This document shows, piece after piece, positions 38,236-49,092 of a DNA stretch of 64,000 nt (positions within the stretch are counted from its first letter, which is position 1; each line of letters starts with the position of its first letter). Source of the DNA: Synaphobranchus kaupii (Eukaryota > Chordata > Actinopteri > Anguilliformes > Synaphobranchidae). A program made the translations under genes and the position numbers. The notes below the pieces were generated by a model. The model was not told the origin of the DNA and searched no databases. It worked only from the letters and a program-made list of their open reading frames with translations. The DNA is taken from positions 110,589,576 to 110,653,575 of the forward strand of contig CM056376.1 of NCBI GenBank assembly GCA_029718625.1, in the 5' to 3' direction.

Positions 38236-39467
38236 TGTAATCTGATCAGTTAAAGCATCAGTTGCATTAAATAATTTAGGAAAGTTTGGATAGCATTGCT
38301 TTGGAATAGAGCTAGTTTATTTAGTGTGAGCTACGATAGGCAATATTGGTAGTTGTAACTTGGCCACATTTTGATATCAAGACTTTTAAAGGCAGGCCTA
38401 GTTTTTGCAAGTTGGAATTAAGTACTTATGGACAGCGCTATGTAGGCTATGCGTGAGTAACTTGGCTTTTTTTATGTCGTAGACGTTTTTGATCTGATAT
38501 CACTTATTTTGTATAGCTAACTAATGATGAATAATGCATGAAGAATCCAAAGATTCCAAAGAAATGTATGCAGACATTCGCTTAACCATAACGCCCTCTA
38601 TTGACAAGAATGAGAACAGTTATCCTATTACAGACAGCACACAATTACATTAAAAGAGTTTGTAGATGAGCAGTATTTAATGTGCAATGAAATACAATGA
38701 ACAGCACCACCTGAGCTATGGATCATGAAGAAGCATGTAAATTAATGAACCAAGTGTATATGGAGACATGCATGGACAATGGGCTAGACGCAAACACATT
38801 CTAGCTGAAAGACATACAGCCTAAATAGCTAGTACAGCCTTAATAGTTTGCATCAGTAAAATATGGAAATACAGTTTTAAAATAGGGCTATTAGTATTCT
38901 ATAAAAAATTAAATACTACGAGCTAGCGAGCGAGCTAGTGAGTTTCTGCACAGCAGAGTTTTTCTTCCGGTAGTGTAGAACGTTACCTGCGGGAAATGTT
39001 TTGGTACCGGACAGCTAGGTTTAGTTTTGTTTTCTGTAGTGCAATGAATGTAGGCTATAATGCATGTTGATTCACTTCCTAGTAGCCTAGCTTGTTTCTG
39101 CTTCCTGACGAGAAGCAGGAAGTAACGTTGGCGAACAAGCTTAATTGGACAACGCATATTTCCCAGGAATCTTAGCCAGAAAGAAAACAGTAGATACTAC
39201 TAAGAAAGTACATACCAGAGATTATTCTTCTTCTTATTATTATTATTATAATAATTAAAAGTGTTTGCAGTAAGCTACATTATCAGCAGAGTAGCGTAGA
39301 CTAGAGCCACATTCGGAGGCTATCTATTTATTTATAAGTGACTAACCATGAATCAGATATGTTTGGGGAATTGGTGGTTTAAAAGAGGCTAACCTCCATT
39401 CTTAATGTAGGCTATTATCGTAAATTCTTAATTTTCCTAGTAGTTAATTTTATGGTGACCTTGTGTT

Positions 39468-39659
39468 ATGTTTGAAAAGGATAAAGTGAACAGAGCTGAA
39501 GTGAAGAAATTCATGAATAAAGAAATGTCGGCCGAGGCAAGGGGTTTTCACAGTCAGTCAGTCATGACCGCAAGAGCAGAGCGTAACACCCTCCCCAAAC
39601 CAGACAAAAGCGAGCGTCTGGTTTGGGGAGGGTGTGATATAATACAAGTGAAACATTGA
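39468..39659 (+). CDS. Small hypothetical ORF, 63 aa, inside the foldback unit
   Basis: An ATG-initiated frame, charged at the start (MFEKDKVNRAEVKKFMNKEM...), that reads through the 20-bp hairpin at 39586-39635. No family recognised. It could be a captured 5' exon or a chance frame; the upstream 38920-39180 is slightly GC-richer. Confidence 0.2.
   Translation: MFEKDKVNRAEVKKFMNKEMSAEARGFHSQSVMTARAERNTLPKPDKSERLVWGGCDIIQVKH
39586..39635. other. Perfect 20-bp stem hairpin
   Basis: Left stem 39586-39605 (acaccctccccaaaccagac), 10-nt loop (aaaagcgagc), and right stem 39616-39635, which is its exact complement. Such a stem would fold strongly in RNA or as a DNA cruciform. Confidence 0.95.
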
Positions 39660-39790
39660 ACAGTTAATATTGTAAACCTGTTTTGCCTTTGCAATAAAAA
39701 TACGTTAATGTGTCAATGTGAAAATAGTAACAGTCTAAGAAATGAAAAGAACTTAACAGTTGCACATTGTTTTTGTGGAAAATACACATG

Positions 39791-39862
39791 TGCCCTGCTG
39801 GGCTCGAACCCACTATCCACTGTGTAACAGACTGCAGTTTTAACCACTAAGCCACAGTACCT
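39791..39862 (-). repeat. tRNA-like SINE head
   Basis: The minus strand reads tggcttagtggttaaaactg ... gtgggttcgagcccagcagg, i.e. A-box and B-box elements at tRNA spacing. The two acceptor-stem halves do not pair (ggtactg versus cagggca), so it is a tRNA-derived repeat rather than a working tRNA gene. Confidence 0.6.
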
Positions 39863-40031
39863 CTTGGAAAGCATAAAGCCATTAGCTACATTAACATTAA
39901 AAAACATTAGTATGAAGCGTTTTTATTGGACGATAAGTTTGATGAGCAGGTATACGGACCATACCCTCAAATAATAATTCTCCCCATTGGATAACATCGC
40001 GACAGAGGCAGGCAGTTTGGCAGGAAAATGG

Positions 40032-40068
40032 GAAGAAGAAGAAGAAGAAGAAGAAGAAGAAGAAGAAG
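40032..40068. repeat. (GAA)n microsatellite
   Basis: About 12 GAA triplets, a pure purine tract. Confidence 0.95.
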
Positions 40069-40260
40069 CGGAAGAGGAAGGCAAAATAACCCAAGTTTGG
40101 GGCTTTATTGTGGATGTGTGAAGTTGTATCTGAATGCTGTGTGGTTACATGAGGTCAGAACATACAGAAGTTAATGTTTTTAAGGGCTGAGAGTCTATAG
40201 TCATTGTGGTTACTTCTGTAGGAAACCCTGAAAAGTGCCAAACTCTCAGTGCTGTATAGG

Positions 40261-40708
40261 TATGGGGCATGCCCCGCCAAGCCGTAACTTGGCGGATGGC
40301 ATACCTGCCATCCCAATATGGGGCATGCCCCGCCAAGCCGTAACTTGGCGGATGGCATACCTGCCATCCCAATATGGGGCATGCCCCGCCAAGCCGTAAC
40401 TTGGCGGATGGCATACCTGCCATCCCAATATGGGGCATGCCCCGCCAAGCCGTAACTTGGCGGATGGCATACCTGCCATCCCAATATGGGGCATGCCCCG
40501 CCAAGCCGTAACTTGGCGGATGGCATACCTGCCATCCCAATATGGGGCATGCCCCGCCAAGCCGTAACTTGGCGGATGGCATACCTGCCATCCCAATATG
40601 GGGCATGCCCCGCCAAGCCGTAACTTGGCGGATGGCATACCTGCCATCCCAATATGGGGCATGCCCCGCCAAGCCGTAACTTGGCGGATGGCATACCTGC
40701 CATCCCAA
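40261..40708. repeat. Eight identical 56-bp units built of palindromes
   Basis: Units start at 40261, 40317, 40373, 40429, 40485, 40541, 40597 and 40653 and look identical base for base. Each holds a 12-bp palindrome ggggcatgcccc, a stem-loop ccgccaag-ccgtaa-cttggcgg, and a stem-loop atggca-tacc-tgccat. No stop codon occurs in the unit on the minus strand, so long frames run through in all three phases. These are shadows of the repeat and not evidence for a protein. Confidence 0.97.
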
Positions 40709-40785
40709 TAATTACAAAAAGGGGCAAAAAAAAAAAACATTTTTTAACTGACCAAATTAATTTTATTTTATTAAATAAAATTAAA

Positions 40786-41014
40786 GACTGAGGTGAATCA
40801 ATAGGCTCCTAATTGGTGAAATTGTGGATATATGGCCACTAAAACTAACCATTTGACAAATAATGAAAAAAAGACAAAGAAAATGATAAAGAGCCAAACT
40901 TGCAGTGTTAATACATTTAAGAAAAACTTGATGAGGAAACTTAAAAACTCACATTTTCAACTACTTAATTATGAGCCAATTGATTCACCCGTCTTTAATT
41001 TGATCAGTTTTAAA
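40786..41014 (-). repeat. Right arm of inner inverted repeat
   Basis: Reverse-complement partner of 38001-38235. It starts gactgaggtgaatcaatagg and ends ttgatcagttttaaa. Confidence 0.8.
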
Positions 41015-41268
41015 AAAATGTTACCTATTTGCAAAACAGCCCAATAAGCACAGTAGGAACATGGGAATTTTTATTCTTCATGGCATGCATAGCTATTTCT
41101 GACATGATGTGGCTTAAGAGGGTAAATAATCCCTCTAAACATGAAAAGCACCTAATTAAGAAAAATGAACAGCTTGTTAGGATTTTGGGATTGCAATTGT
41201 TGGTTGGAACGAAAACCAGCATACACAGTGGTCCCCGAGGACCGAGTTTGGGAACCACTGCTCTACAC

Positions 41269-42950
41269 TACACTGCCGAATATCCCAGCTGTCCATCTTG
41301 CTCTAATCTTGTTCTGAGGTTCAACCGTGCCATTCCCCGCTGCATAGTTAACCGTCTTGCGTTGTCCTATTGCTTAGATCCCAATGCACAGAAACTTTGC
41401 AATTCATGTTCCCCGGAGGGAGAGAAAGGATGGAAAAGAAGGCTATTGATCTGATTTTGTAACATTATACAGTTCGCGGCAGGTCAGTGGAATTGCATTA
41501 GTTTTTCTCGCCAGTCAATATCCTTCCATCTCAGAATTACTGGCCTGACTTGAAGGCTTTGGTGAAGAGTCAATGGTGAGCATCTCCAGCCAGGGGTCAC
41601 AAGTCCACCCTCAGCTCAGAAAGCTGCCAGTTACACTGATGAATACTGAAGGAGCTGATGTTAGATTTTGAAGTTTGGATAGAAAAGTCTGCTGTCTCGC
41701 TACTGTGATGATTGAAATTGGATGTGACAATTTTTTCTATAAATAATTGCAAATTCCCACAATTATACCGTGAGCTTAGTTATTTTTTCCTTTTTACCTT
41801 TTCTCTTTTCAGATATCCTTGGTGTCGCCGTTAGGGTTTACGTTCTTACTTTCACTCCTCCTCAGAGACCAATTTTTCTCAATCATTCAGTGAATCCATC
41901 AGATTATATTCAGCTCCCCATTCCCTGCGATGACATTATTGCATGTTGCATTGCCCTGCTAACCTAGCAGTGAATATTGAGTGCACACAAAAAATAGATT
42001 AATTAATTAATTAATTAATTACAGGCATGTCGATAATTACATGCACGCAAGCACACACACAAAACTTGTGCAATAACTGAATACAGTTGTAGAATTCAGT
42101 TCTAAAACATGCAGTTCTAAAAAGGAGGGTGGTCAGAAATTATTTCAGTGACAGCCAATAGATAATGAGACTGTGGGGAAGGATCCAATTGGCTGATAAA
42201 AAGGAGTATAAAGTCAGGTGAGCTGTGTTTAACACATCACCGATGCTGCCTCAGGGAATCTCACACACCAACAGGAAGCTTTTGCACTTTGGAAAACAGT
42301 TTCACAAATACCCTTACCCTTGTCCCCCTCCCTTACTGCAAAGCTGCAATACACTGGAATCAAATGCATAATCAAGCTATTGCAAAACTTCACAATATAT
42401 GAGCAAATATTCTAATTACTGTTACTGTGAGGTTTTGAAGTATATATTTTTCCTAAAATTCATTTTGTGGAGTATATTTTCTTATATTTTTTTTCTTATA
42501 CATATTTAAATTATATAACAGCATATGTAATTTCCGTAAGTGTTCCCCCGTCGATGCTCTCTGCCCCAGTGTCAGGGTTTTCACAAGCAAACACCTTCAT
42601 GCATTTTGATTTATTATCTAACTGTTTTAATCTGGATGAATCCACTTCAAGGTCTTGGTTTTCTGCAATTTCAATGGGCAATTTTTGCAGCAAAATTAAT
42701 AATAATTAAAAAAAGACATCAACAGCGATTTAGAAAATATTTAATGACAAGGTCAAGTTTTTTTGAAAATTAGAATTCCAGTCGTGAGTTGCCTGTGACT
42801 GGCACGATAATCATTTTGTATTCGGTGACATTTAAAATTCGTATGCATGTCTAGCAATTAAGACCCATTTTATTGGCCTATTTGTGTGAATATAGTTTGC
42901 AGGATAAAAAATAATTAATAATAAAATCATATATCCTCCAAAGACCCGGC
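41269..42950. other. Non-coding, nothing recognised except (ttaa)n
   Basis: No gene found. A (ttaa)n stutter lies at 41998-42020. Confidence 0.5.
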
Positions 42951-43175
42951 AATTCATTTCTGTCCCCTGTAGGGGACAAGATAATCTTGTCTTAATCTCA
43001 AGAACCATATCCCTGTAGTCTACTACGCTGAAACTGACACTACAAGGGACATTCTATTAAAATAAAATAAATTATATTTTTGATAATATTTCCACTGCAA
43101 CATCCAAGACACTTGTATTATTTCAATAAAATTTAAATGCTTAAACTTTTTTTTGCCAGGTCTCAGGAGGATGTT
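42951..43175. mobile_element. MITE with atcctccaaagaccc ends, copy 2
   Basis: The left end atcctccaaagacccggcaa and right end ttgccaggtctcaggaggat are inverted copies. The internal order (cccctgtaggggacaag, tctcaagaaccata, ttttccactgcaacat) mirrors 29252-29481. Non-coding. Confidence 0.65.
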
Positions 43176-43947
43176 ACCACCACTGTATTTCAATTGGATA
43201 TGTGGGGTGGTATTTGGGGATATTTTCACAGTGTCTTGAATAAATTATACGTGTCCTATTTGGTGAAGCCAAGGAAAGAAGGTAAAACTCACTTTTCAAT
43301 CAGATTTTATTAAAACCATGATCATACTGTTAGTTTTCCCACGTCTGTGTTTAATGCAGAAGCTCCACTTTGCATTTTTATTTATTAATGTTTTTTTCCC
43401 CAAGACTTCCTTTCTACAGATGGAAACTTTTTTTGTTTTTGTATCCGTGGTAACCGCCACTTTCCCATCACTCAGAGAACTCTTTAATAAGCGTTTCCTT
43501 GTCTTGGACATTTCACATGTGAATGCGTCTCCTCCCCCTAATGCGTTTTGGGTGGGTATCTGTTCCGTGTCCTTTTCATTGTGTTCCCCACCGTCTGCAT
43601 ATTCAGCTCGGGGAGGTAAATAAATACTAATAATAAATCATACAATTAGCTTCACTATGCTAAAAAAATCAGACAATTAGCTTCACTATGCTTATATAAA
43701 ATCTCAACAACAATTCCGCCTGAATTTGGCAGAAACACCCTTTTTAACTGACAGATTAGGTGATCCAGAACAGATGGCTAGACTTCAACACGCAGGATAC
43801 CCAAGGTGATAGAATAGGTAGAATAGGTCACACTCAGAGCAAAGAAGCAAAACTGAGTCAGTATCATATTAGCTGCTTCAATGTGGCGTTTAAGCATGGG
43901 GGGCTGAACAAGAGAAGGAGAAGAGATAGCCCTCCCCCTGAGGAAAT
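43176..43947. other. Non-coding, nothing recognised
   Basis: Frames up to about 100 codons occur but have no family resemblance. cagacaattagcttcactatgct-type sequence is duplicated near 43645-43690. Confidence 0.45.
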
Positions 43948-43984
43948 TTAAGGGGGGGGGGGGGGGTGGGGGTGGGGGGGTGGA
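43948..43984. repeat. G-rich homopolymer tract
   Basis: G runs of about 16, 5 and 7 separated by single T. This would be a strong G-quadruplex former. Confidence 0.9.
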
Positions 43985-45899
43985 GTGCGACCTGAGGAGG
44001 CCGAAGTGGAGTGTGGAGTGCTCATTCTGATTAAAAACACACAGTCCTGATCATCAAAAAATAAATAATAATCACCTACCCATCCGACCCGTCCGTCCGT
44101 CCCCTCCCCCAAATCTTCTCTCCTTGTTTCTCCACATGACAGGAAAGCCTTACACCTTATCTTTTTCCTGCTGACAAATGATGTTAAACTGAAAAGCTAG
44201 CCGAGGTTATATTTAAATGCAAACTACATCATGTGAAACTGCTCTACACCAGAACTGAAATTCATCAATTTTTCTCTCGGTTGGCTCGCGCATACACACA
44301 GATACACACACATACACATGCATCAATAACTCTCAGGTTAATATTGAAGTTTGTCATTTTTGCTAAAATGCTGTTTTTTTTTGTAACAACCTAAATGAAC
44401 AATTTTTGATACATTTTTTTTCAGCTTGTAAAACTGTAAAACTTAATTTCAGCCTGACCCATCACTGCAACATCTCTCTACCCCATGGAAGGTCAGAGAC
44501 CTTAACAATGAGCACAGAAAGACCCTCATCCTACAGTCGAGCTGGCCCTGATGAGGCTGTTTCGCAGAGAGACGTCTAATCGAGTGCTTGTTAGCCACAG
44601 GGACCAAACAGCATTTGTCTTCTTTACTCTGAGCGATATCCCTTCTGACGTTCACTTTCACTGTTTACATGGCTGTCTGACACAAAGGACCCCTCATATT
44701 ATTTATTAAAGAAAGTGAAATGATGATCCAAATCATAGAGATTATCTTTATTTTTTTGTCTCATGCTGTAATTGTGATATATAAATGTGTCAGCGGGCTC
44801 AAACACAGGAGGTAATGAAATTTCAGACCAGATTTATGAGGTATTTTTAGTTCTGTTCTCTCATTTTCTATCACGTAAATGTATCTCAAAGCAAAACACA
44901 ATGCATTTGCGCATTTGATCTCAATGTTGCTTTGACGTTGCGGCAAAATGGGCTGACTGTTTCCACAAGTGGGTCCGCTCCTATGAACATTAGACTGAAA
45001 GCATCTCCTGCCTCCAAATTGAATCAAAGTGAATTTGTGTCCAGTAACAGTGCAGCATGTCAGCAGATGTCACCTCGCAATGTAAAGTCTACGAGCGACC
45101 TCATATGTAAAATGGAGTGTAATAAGAAAAACGTATTATTTAAATAGAGTCAAACATTAAATAGAGAAAAATATTTTCAAAAGTATGCTCTATCCAATGT
45201 ACATGGTAGAATTAATCTTTTTGCGCCGCATAAAAATCACGCCTGAGTAATAATTATTAAAGTGTTATTGGGTTAAAGTGTAAAGACCTTGCATTCAAAG
45301 ACTCTGTATGGCATCTCTTGTGTTGATTTATATAAGTCAGATCCGCATTATTGCTGTGAAAGACGCAGGAACATTCATGAATCCATTTCTTTTGAAAAGG
45401 GTAAAGCAGAGTTCCTCTTTAAGAGATGCAGCCTGTTGCCGTTGAACCAACTCCCACATTCAGCTTATTAAAGCAAGTGACCTGAGGTCATCAAATCTGT
45501 ACATTTCCAATATACATGCGTCTCAGGATCTTTCTCCATCTATTTCCAGCTGAACTGAATTCCACACTGATAACTTATACAATGTAATTGTAAGTGCTCT
45601 TAAGTGGTATTTTTTATACGTACGTATGTCAAAGGGAGAAAAGGTGGAATAGCTGAACATTTTCTTTTTTTAATCTGCACTTGTCATTTACCATTATTGA
45701 TCTTTATTAAACCAGTATGTTTATGGAGGAACAGATCTGCAGGCTGATGAGAGCTCATTATATTCAGTAGTTAAACACAGCAGAGTAACCATCTGCTGAT
45801 TCTCTATGTTAACCAAGCCAATCAATACCTTCCAACATGTGACACGGCTGGTTTAATCAAGGTCTCCACCATCATAAAACTGATACAAGCTTACAGTTA
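43985..45899. other. Repeat-poor non-coding DNA, possible regulatory block
   Basis: No gene found. 44440-45480 has balanced, non-repetitive sequence unlike its transposon-rich neighbours, the usual look of conserved non-coding DNA in gene deserts near developmental genes. Conservation cannot be judged from one genome. Confidence 0.3.
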
Positions 45900-46176
45900 C
45901 ACTCTCAAAACAGATGTGTTAAAAAAACAATACATAACGTGTCATTCTTTAACACACCTCTGTGTCTAGTTAAGGTTTTTAGGACAACACATTTTGCGCT
46001 ACTTTTCAACACAGACGTCTGCGTTAAAAAGTCTCCCTGTTTAACACATAAATTGTGTGGTACATAATGTGTTGAAAATAACATAACATTAGTAACTTTG
46101 ACACAATTTGTTAAAATGAACACAAAGTAGTAACACAAAATGTGTGTTGATATCACACACATCCTTTTTGAGAGTG
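45900..46176. mobile_element. MITE with cactctcaaaa ends, 277 bp, TA target
   Basis: The left end cactctcaaaacagatgtgt and right end ...cctttttgagagtg are inverted copies, each flanked by TA (45898-45899, 46177-46178). Internal tgtgttaa/ttaacaca motifs recur many times in both orientations. Non-coding; a TA duplication suggests mobilisation by a Tc1/mariner-type enzyme. Confidence 0.75.
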
Positions 46177-46341
46177 TATGTGGTAGGGTAATAAAAACAG
46201 TTTGTCAGTAGGGGACACTTTACAAAATGGAAGGGCAGCCGCAACACACCTTTACACACCTAGGATGCCTTCAACTTGAGCATGCTAAAATAAATGGTCC
46301 ACAATACATGGATTTTCATCTGTCTTGTTGTCCTACTCTTA

Positions 46342-46509
46342 GGGCCTGATTTACTAAGACATTTAGCACGTGCAAAACCTTTTAGCACACCAATAACACA
46401 ACCAGTGATTGGTGCAAAACAAATACCATGGCCAATAATTGGTCATGTTATTGGTTTTGAGTGTGCTAAAAGGTTTTGCACATGCTAAATGTCTTAGTAA
46501 ATCAGGCCC
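46342..46509. mobile_element. Hairpin MITE, 168 bp
   Basis: gggcctgatttactaagaca + tttagca... on the left pairs with ...tgctaaatgtcttagtaaat + caggccc on the right. The arms are about 55 bp with few mismatches. The target duplication cannot be assigned. Confidence 0.8.
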
Positions 46510-47572
46510 AAGTAAATCACATTAAATGCACATGATGCTGAATACATATATCCTTCTAAACAATCTTGAGGAACAATAATAGAAAAACAAAAAATGCACC
46601 AAAGCCACATTTCAACCATTTTTCAAATGTTTTTTTTTCTCAAATGTCACCAACAGAATTGAATATAAGTTTCCCACTTATGATGGCTTGCATCAGGAAA
46701 TATTTTTTCTGCCCCCTCGATAGAACCCTTTTGATAAATAAATATGCTATACATATCTTTTGGGGGGTGTTCTCAGCACAACACATTGTACATGTTCTGA
46801 CTGTAACCAGAACATTCTGCAATATTCTCGACATGCTCTTTGTAAGCTGGGTGTTTCCTCTAGCCTTCTTGAATGAAATATGCCTGTGAAACGTATTCAG
46901 TTTCATACTGTAATGTTACAGCGAAGACCTGTTTTCAAATATTTACATTCATTTTTTTTTATTTTATATATGTATCATTGTAATTTATTACACCCACTCA
47001 AAAATGGCATGACACAACAAGCCAAGTTATTTTAGTATTTAGAGTGCAGTTAAATCATGTCCATAGCAGTCCAGGAACCCCCCCCCCCCCGGTGAGTATA
47101 ACTGAAGGCCAATGGTACTGTATATTAAATAAAAACAAAGGCTAGTTCTCTGGTTTCAGTAAGAAGAAGTTTAAAAACTGTACCCAGTGCAATATTTTTG
47201 TTATTTTAAGGACGCTACGGATGGACAGTGCAAAAACTAAAAAGAAAACGATGCAAATAAAATAGAAAAGGTGCCCTTGTGCTTTTGCAATAATAAAACG
47301 TCATATCGCTTGGGTTTACTTTTTTTATTTTTTATGCTTCAGCACTTTTGAAACTTCTTACTGTTTCCAGAGCCTTTTATCTTTTTATATTTAATATGGA
47401 AATAATACCTGTAACAATACAATATATTTTTAAAAGAGTTGTACTATTAGCAATGATATTCACTAATATATGTCATCAGTCATTTTTTTCTGTTCCTTTG
47501 AAAAGTCACAAAGATGAATGATTATGTTTCTGTCACACTGCTGCAGAGGACAGGGGGACACACGTTTCCCCC
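46510..47572. other. Non-coding with a poly(C) run
   Basis: Poly(C) at 47080-47090. No gene recognised. Confidence 0.5.
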
Positions 47573-49092
47573 AAATATCCCCCTCCACCCCAACAAATAT
47601 CCCCCTCCACCCCAACAAATATCCCCCTCTACCCCAACAAAAACCTACATACACACAAATATCCCCCTCCACCCCAACAAATATCCCCCTCCACTCCAAC
47701 AAATATCCCCCTCCACCCCAACAAATATCCCCCTCTACCCCAACAAATATCCCCCTCCACCCCAACAAATATCCCCCTCTACCCCAACAAATATCCCCCT
47801 CAACCCCAACAAATATCCCCCTCTACCCCAACAAATATCCCCCTCTACCCCAACAAATATCCCCCTCCACCCCAACAAATATCCCCCTCTACCCCAACAA
47901 AAACCTACATACACACAAATATCCCCCTCCACCCCAACAAATATCCCCCTCCACCCCAACAAATATCCCCCTCTACCCCAACAAATATCCCCCTCCACCC
48001 CAACAAATATCCCCCTCTACCCCAACAAATATCCCCCTCCACCCCAACAAATATCCCCCTCTTCCCCAACAAAAACCTACATACACACAAATATGCCCCT
48101 CTACCCCAACAAAAACCTACATACACACAAATATCCCCCTCCACCCCAACAAATATCCCCCTCTACCCCAACAAAAACCTACATACACAAAATATCCCCC
48201 TCCACCCCAACAAATATCCCCCTCTTCCCCAACAAAAACCTACATACACACAAATATGCCCCTCCACCCTAACAAACACCTACATACACACAAATATCCC
48301 CCTCCACCCCAACAAATATCCCCCTCCACCCCAACAAACACCTACATACACACAAATATCCCCCTCCACCCCAACAAACACCTACATACACACAAATATC
48401 CCCCTCCACCCCAACAAATATCCCCCTCCACCCCAACAAACACCTACATACACACAAATATCCCCCTCCACCCCAACAAACACCTACATACACACAAATA
48501 TCCCCCTCCACCCCAACAAACACCTACATACACACAAATATCCCCCTCCACCCCAACAAATATCCCCCTCCACCCCAACAAAAACCTACATACACACAAA
48601 TATCCCCCTCCACCCCAAAAAATATCCCCCTCCACCCCAAAAAACACTTACATACACACAAATATCCCCCTCCACCCCAACAAAAACCTACATACACACA
48701 AATATCCCCCTCCACCCCAACAAAAACCTACATACACACAAGTATCCCCCTCCACCCCAACAAATATCCCCCTCCACCCCAACAAAAACCTACATACACA
48801 CAAATATCCCCCTCCACCCCAACAAATATCCCCCTCCACCCCAAAAAACACCTACATACACACAAATATCCCCCTCCACCCCAACAAAAACCTACATACA
48901 CATACATATCCTCCTCCACCCCAACAAATATCCCCCTCCACACCAACAAAAACCTACATACACATACATATCCTCCTCCACCCCAACAAATATCCCCCCT
49001 CCACACCAACAAAAACCTACATACACACAAATATCCCCCTCCACCCCAACACATATCCCCCTCGACCCCAACAAAAACCTACATACACACAC
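47573..49092. repeat. C-rich 22-bp minisatellite with longer variant units, 1.5 kb
   Basis: The basic unit is aaatatccccctccacccca + ac (22 bp). Many units are replaced by a longer variant in which aaaaacctacatacacac follows the ccccaac block. The plus strand happens to lack stops, so a 539-codon frame crosses the array (repeating NIPLHP, KYPPPP, ISPSTP as the phase shifts). This is a by-product of the repeat. The minus strand carries GGGGTGGAGGGGG in every unit. Confidence 0.95.

Larger units (their letters stand above)
37961..41260. mobile_element. 3.3-kb foldback unit with hAT-type ends and cargo
   Basis: The left end cagtggttctcaacctaggt and right end gtttgggaaccactg are inverted hAT/Charlie-type termini. 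Both flanks carry the identical 8-mer ctctacac (37953-37960 and 41261-41268), which fits nTnnnnAn. The whole 3,300 bp therefore entered, or was built, between one duplicated target. Inside, 38001-38235 and 40786-41014 are homologous in opposite orientation, and each arm is itself partly palindromic (gaggtgaat.aataggctcc / inverse). The 2.5-kb centre has no transposase. It holds a small frame (39468), a perfect hairpin, a tRNA-like head, a GAA tract and a 56-bp array. Confidence 0.8.

Noticed and set aside
39791..39862. tRNA gene on the minus strand
   Set aside because: Has A and B box-like sequence, but the acceptor stem does not pair, so it is a tRNA-derived repeat.
40261..40708. CRISPR array
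   Set aside because: Units are directly contiguous with no unique spacers and the genome is eukaryotic.
40145..40740. Three overlapping minus-strand frames of 164-190 codons
   Set aside because: They arise from the stop-free 56-bp unit read in rotating phase and have no homology or start signal.
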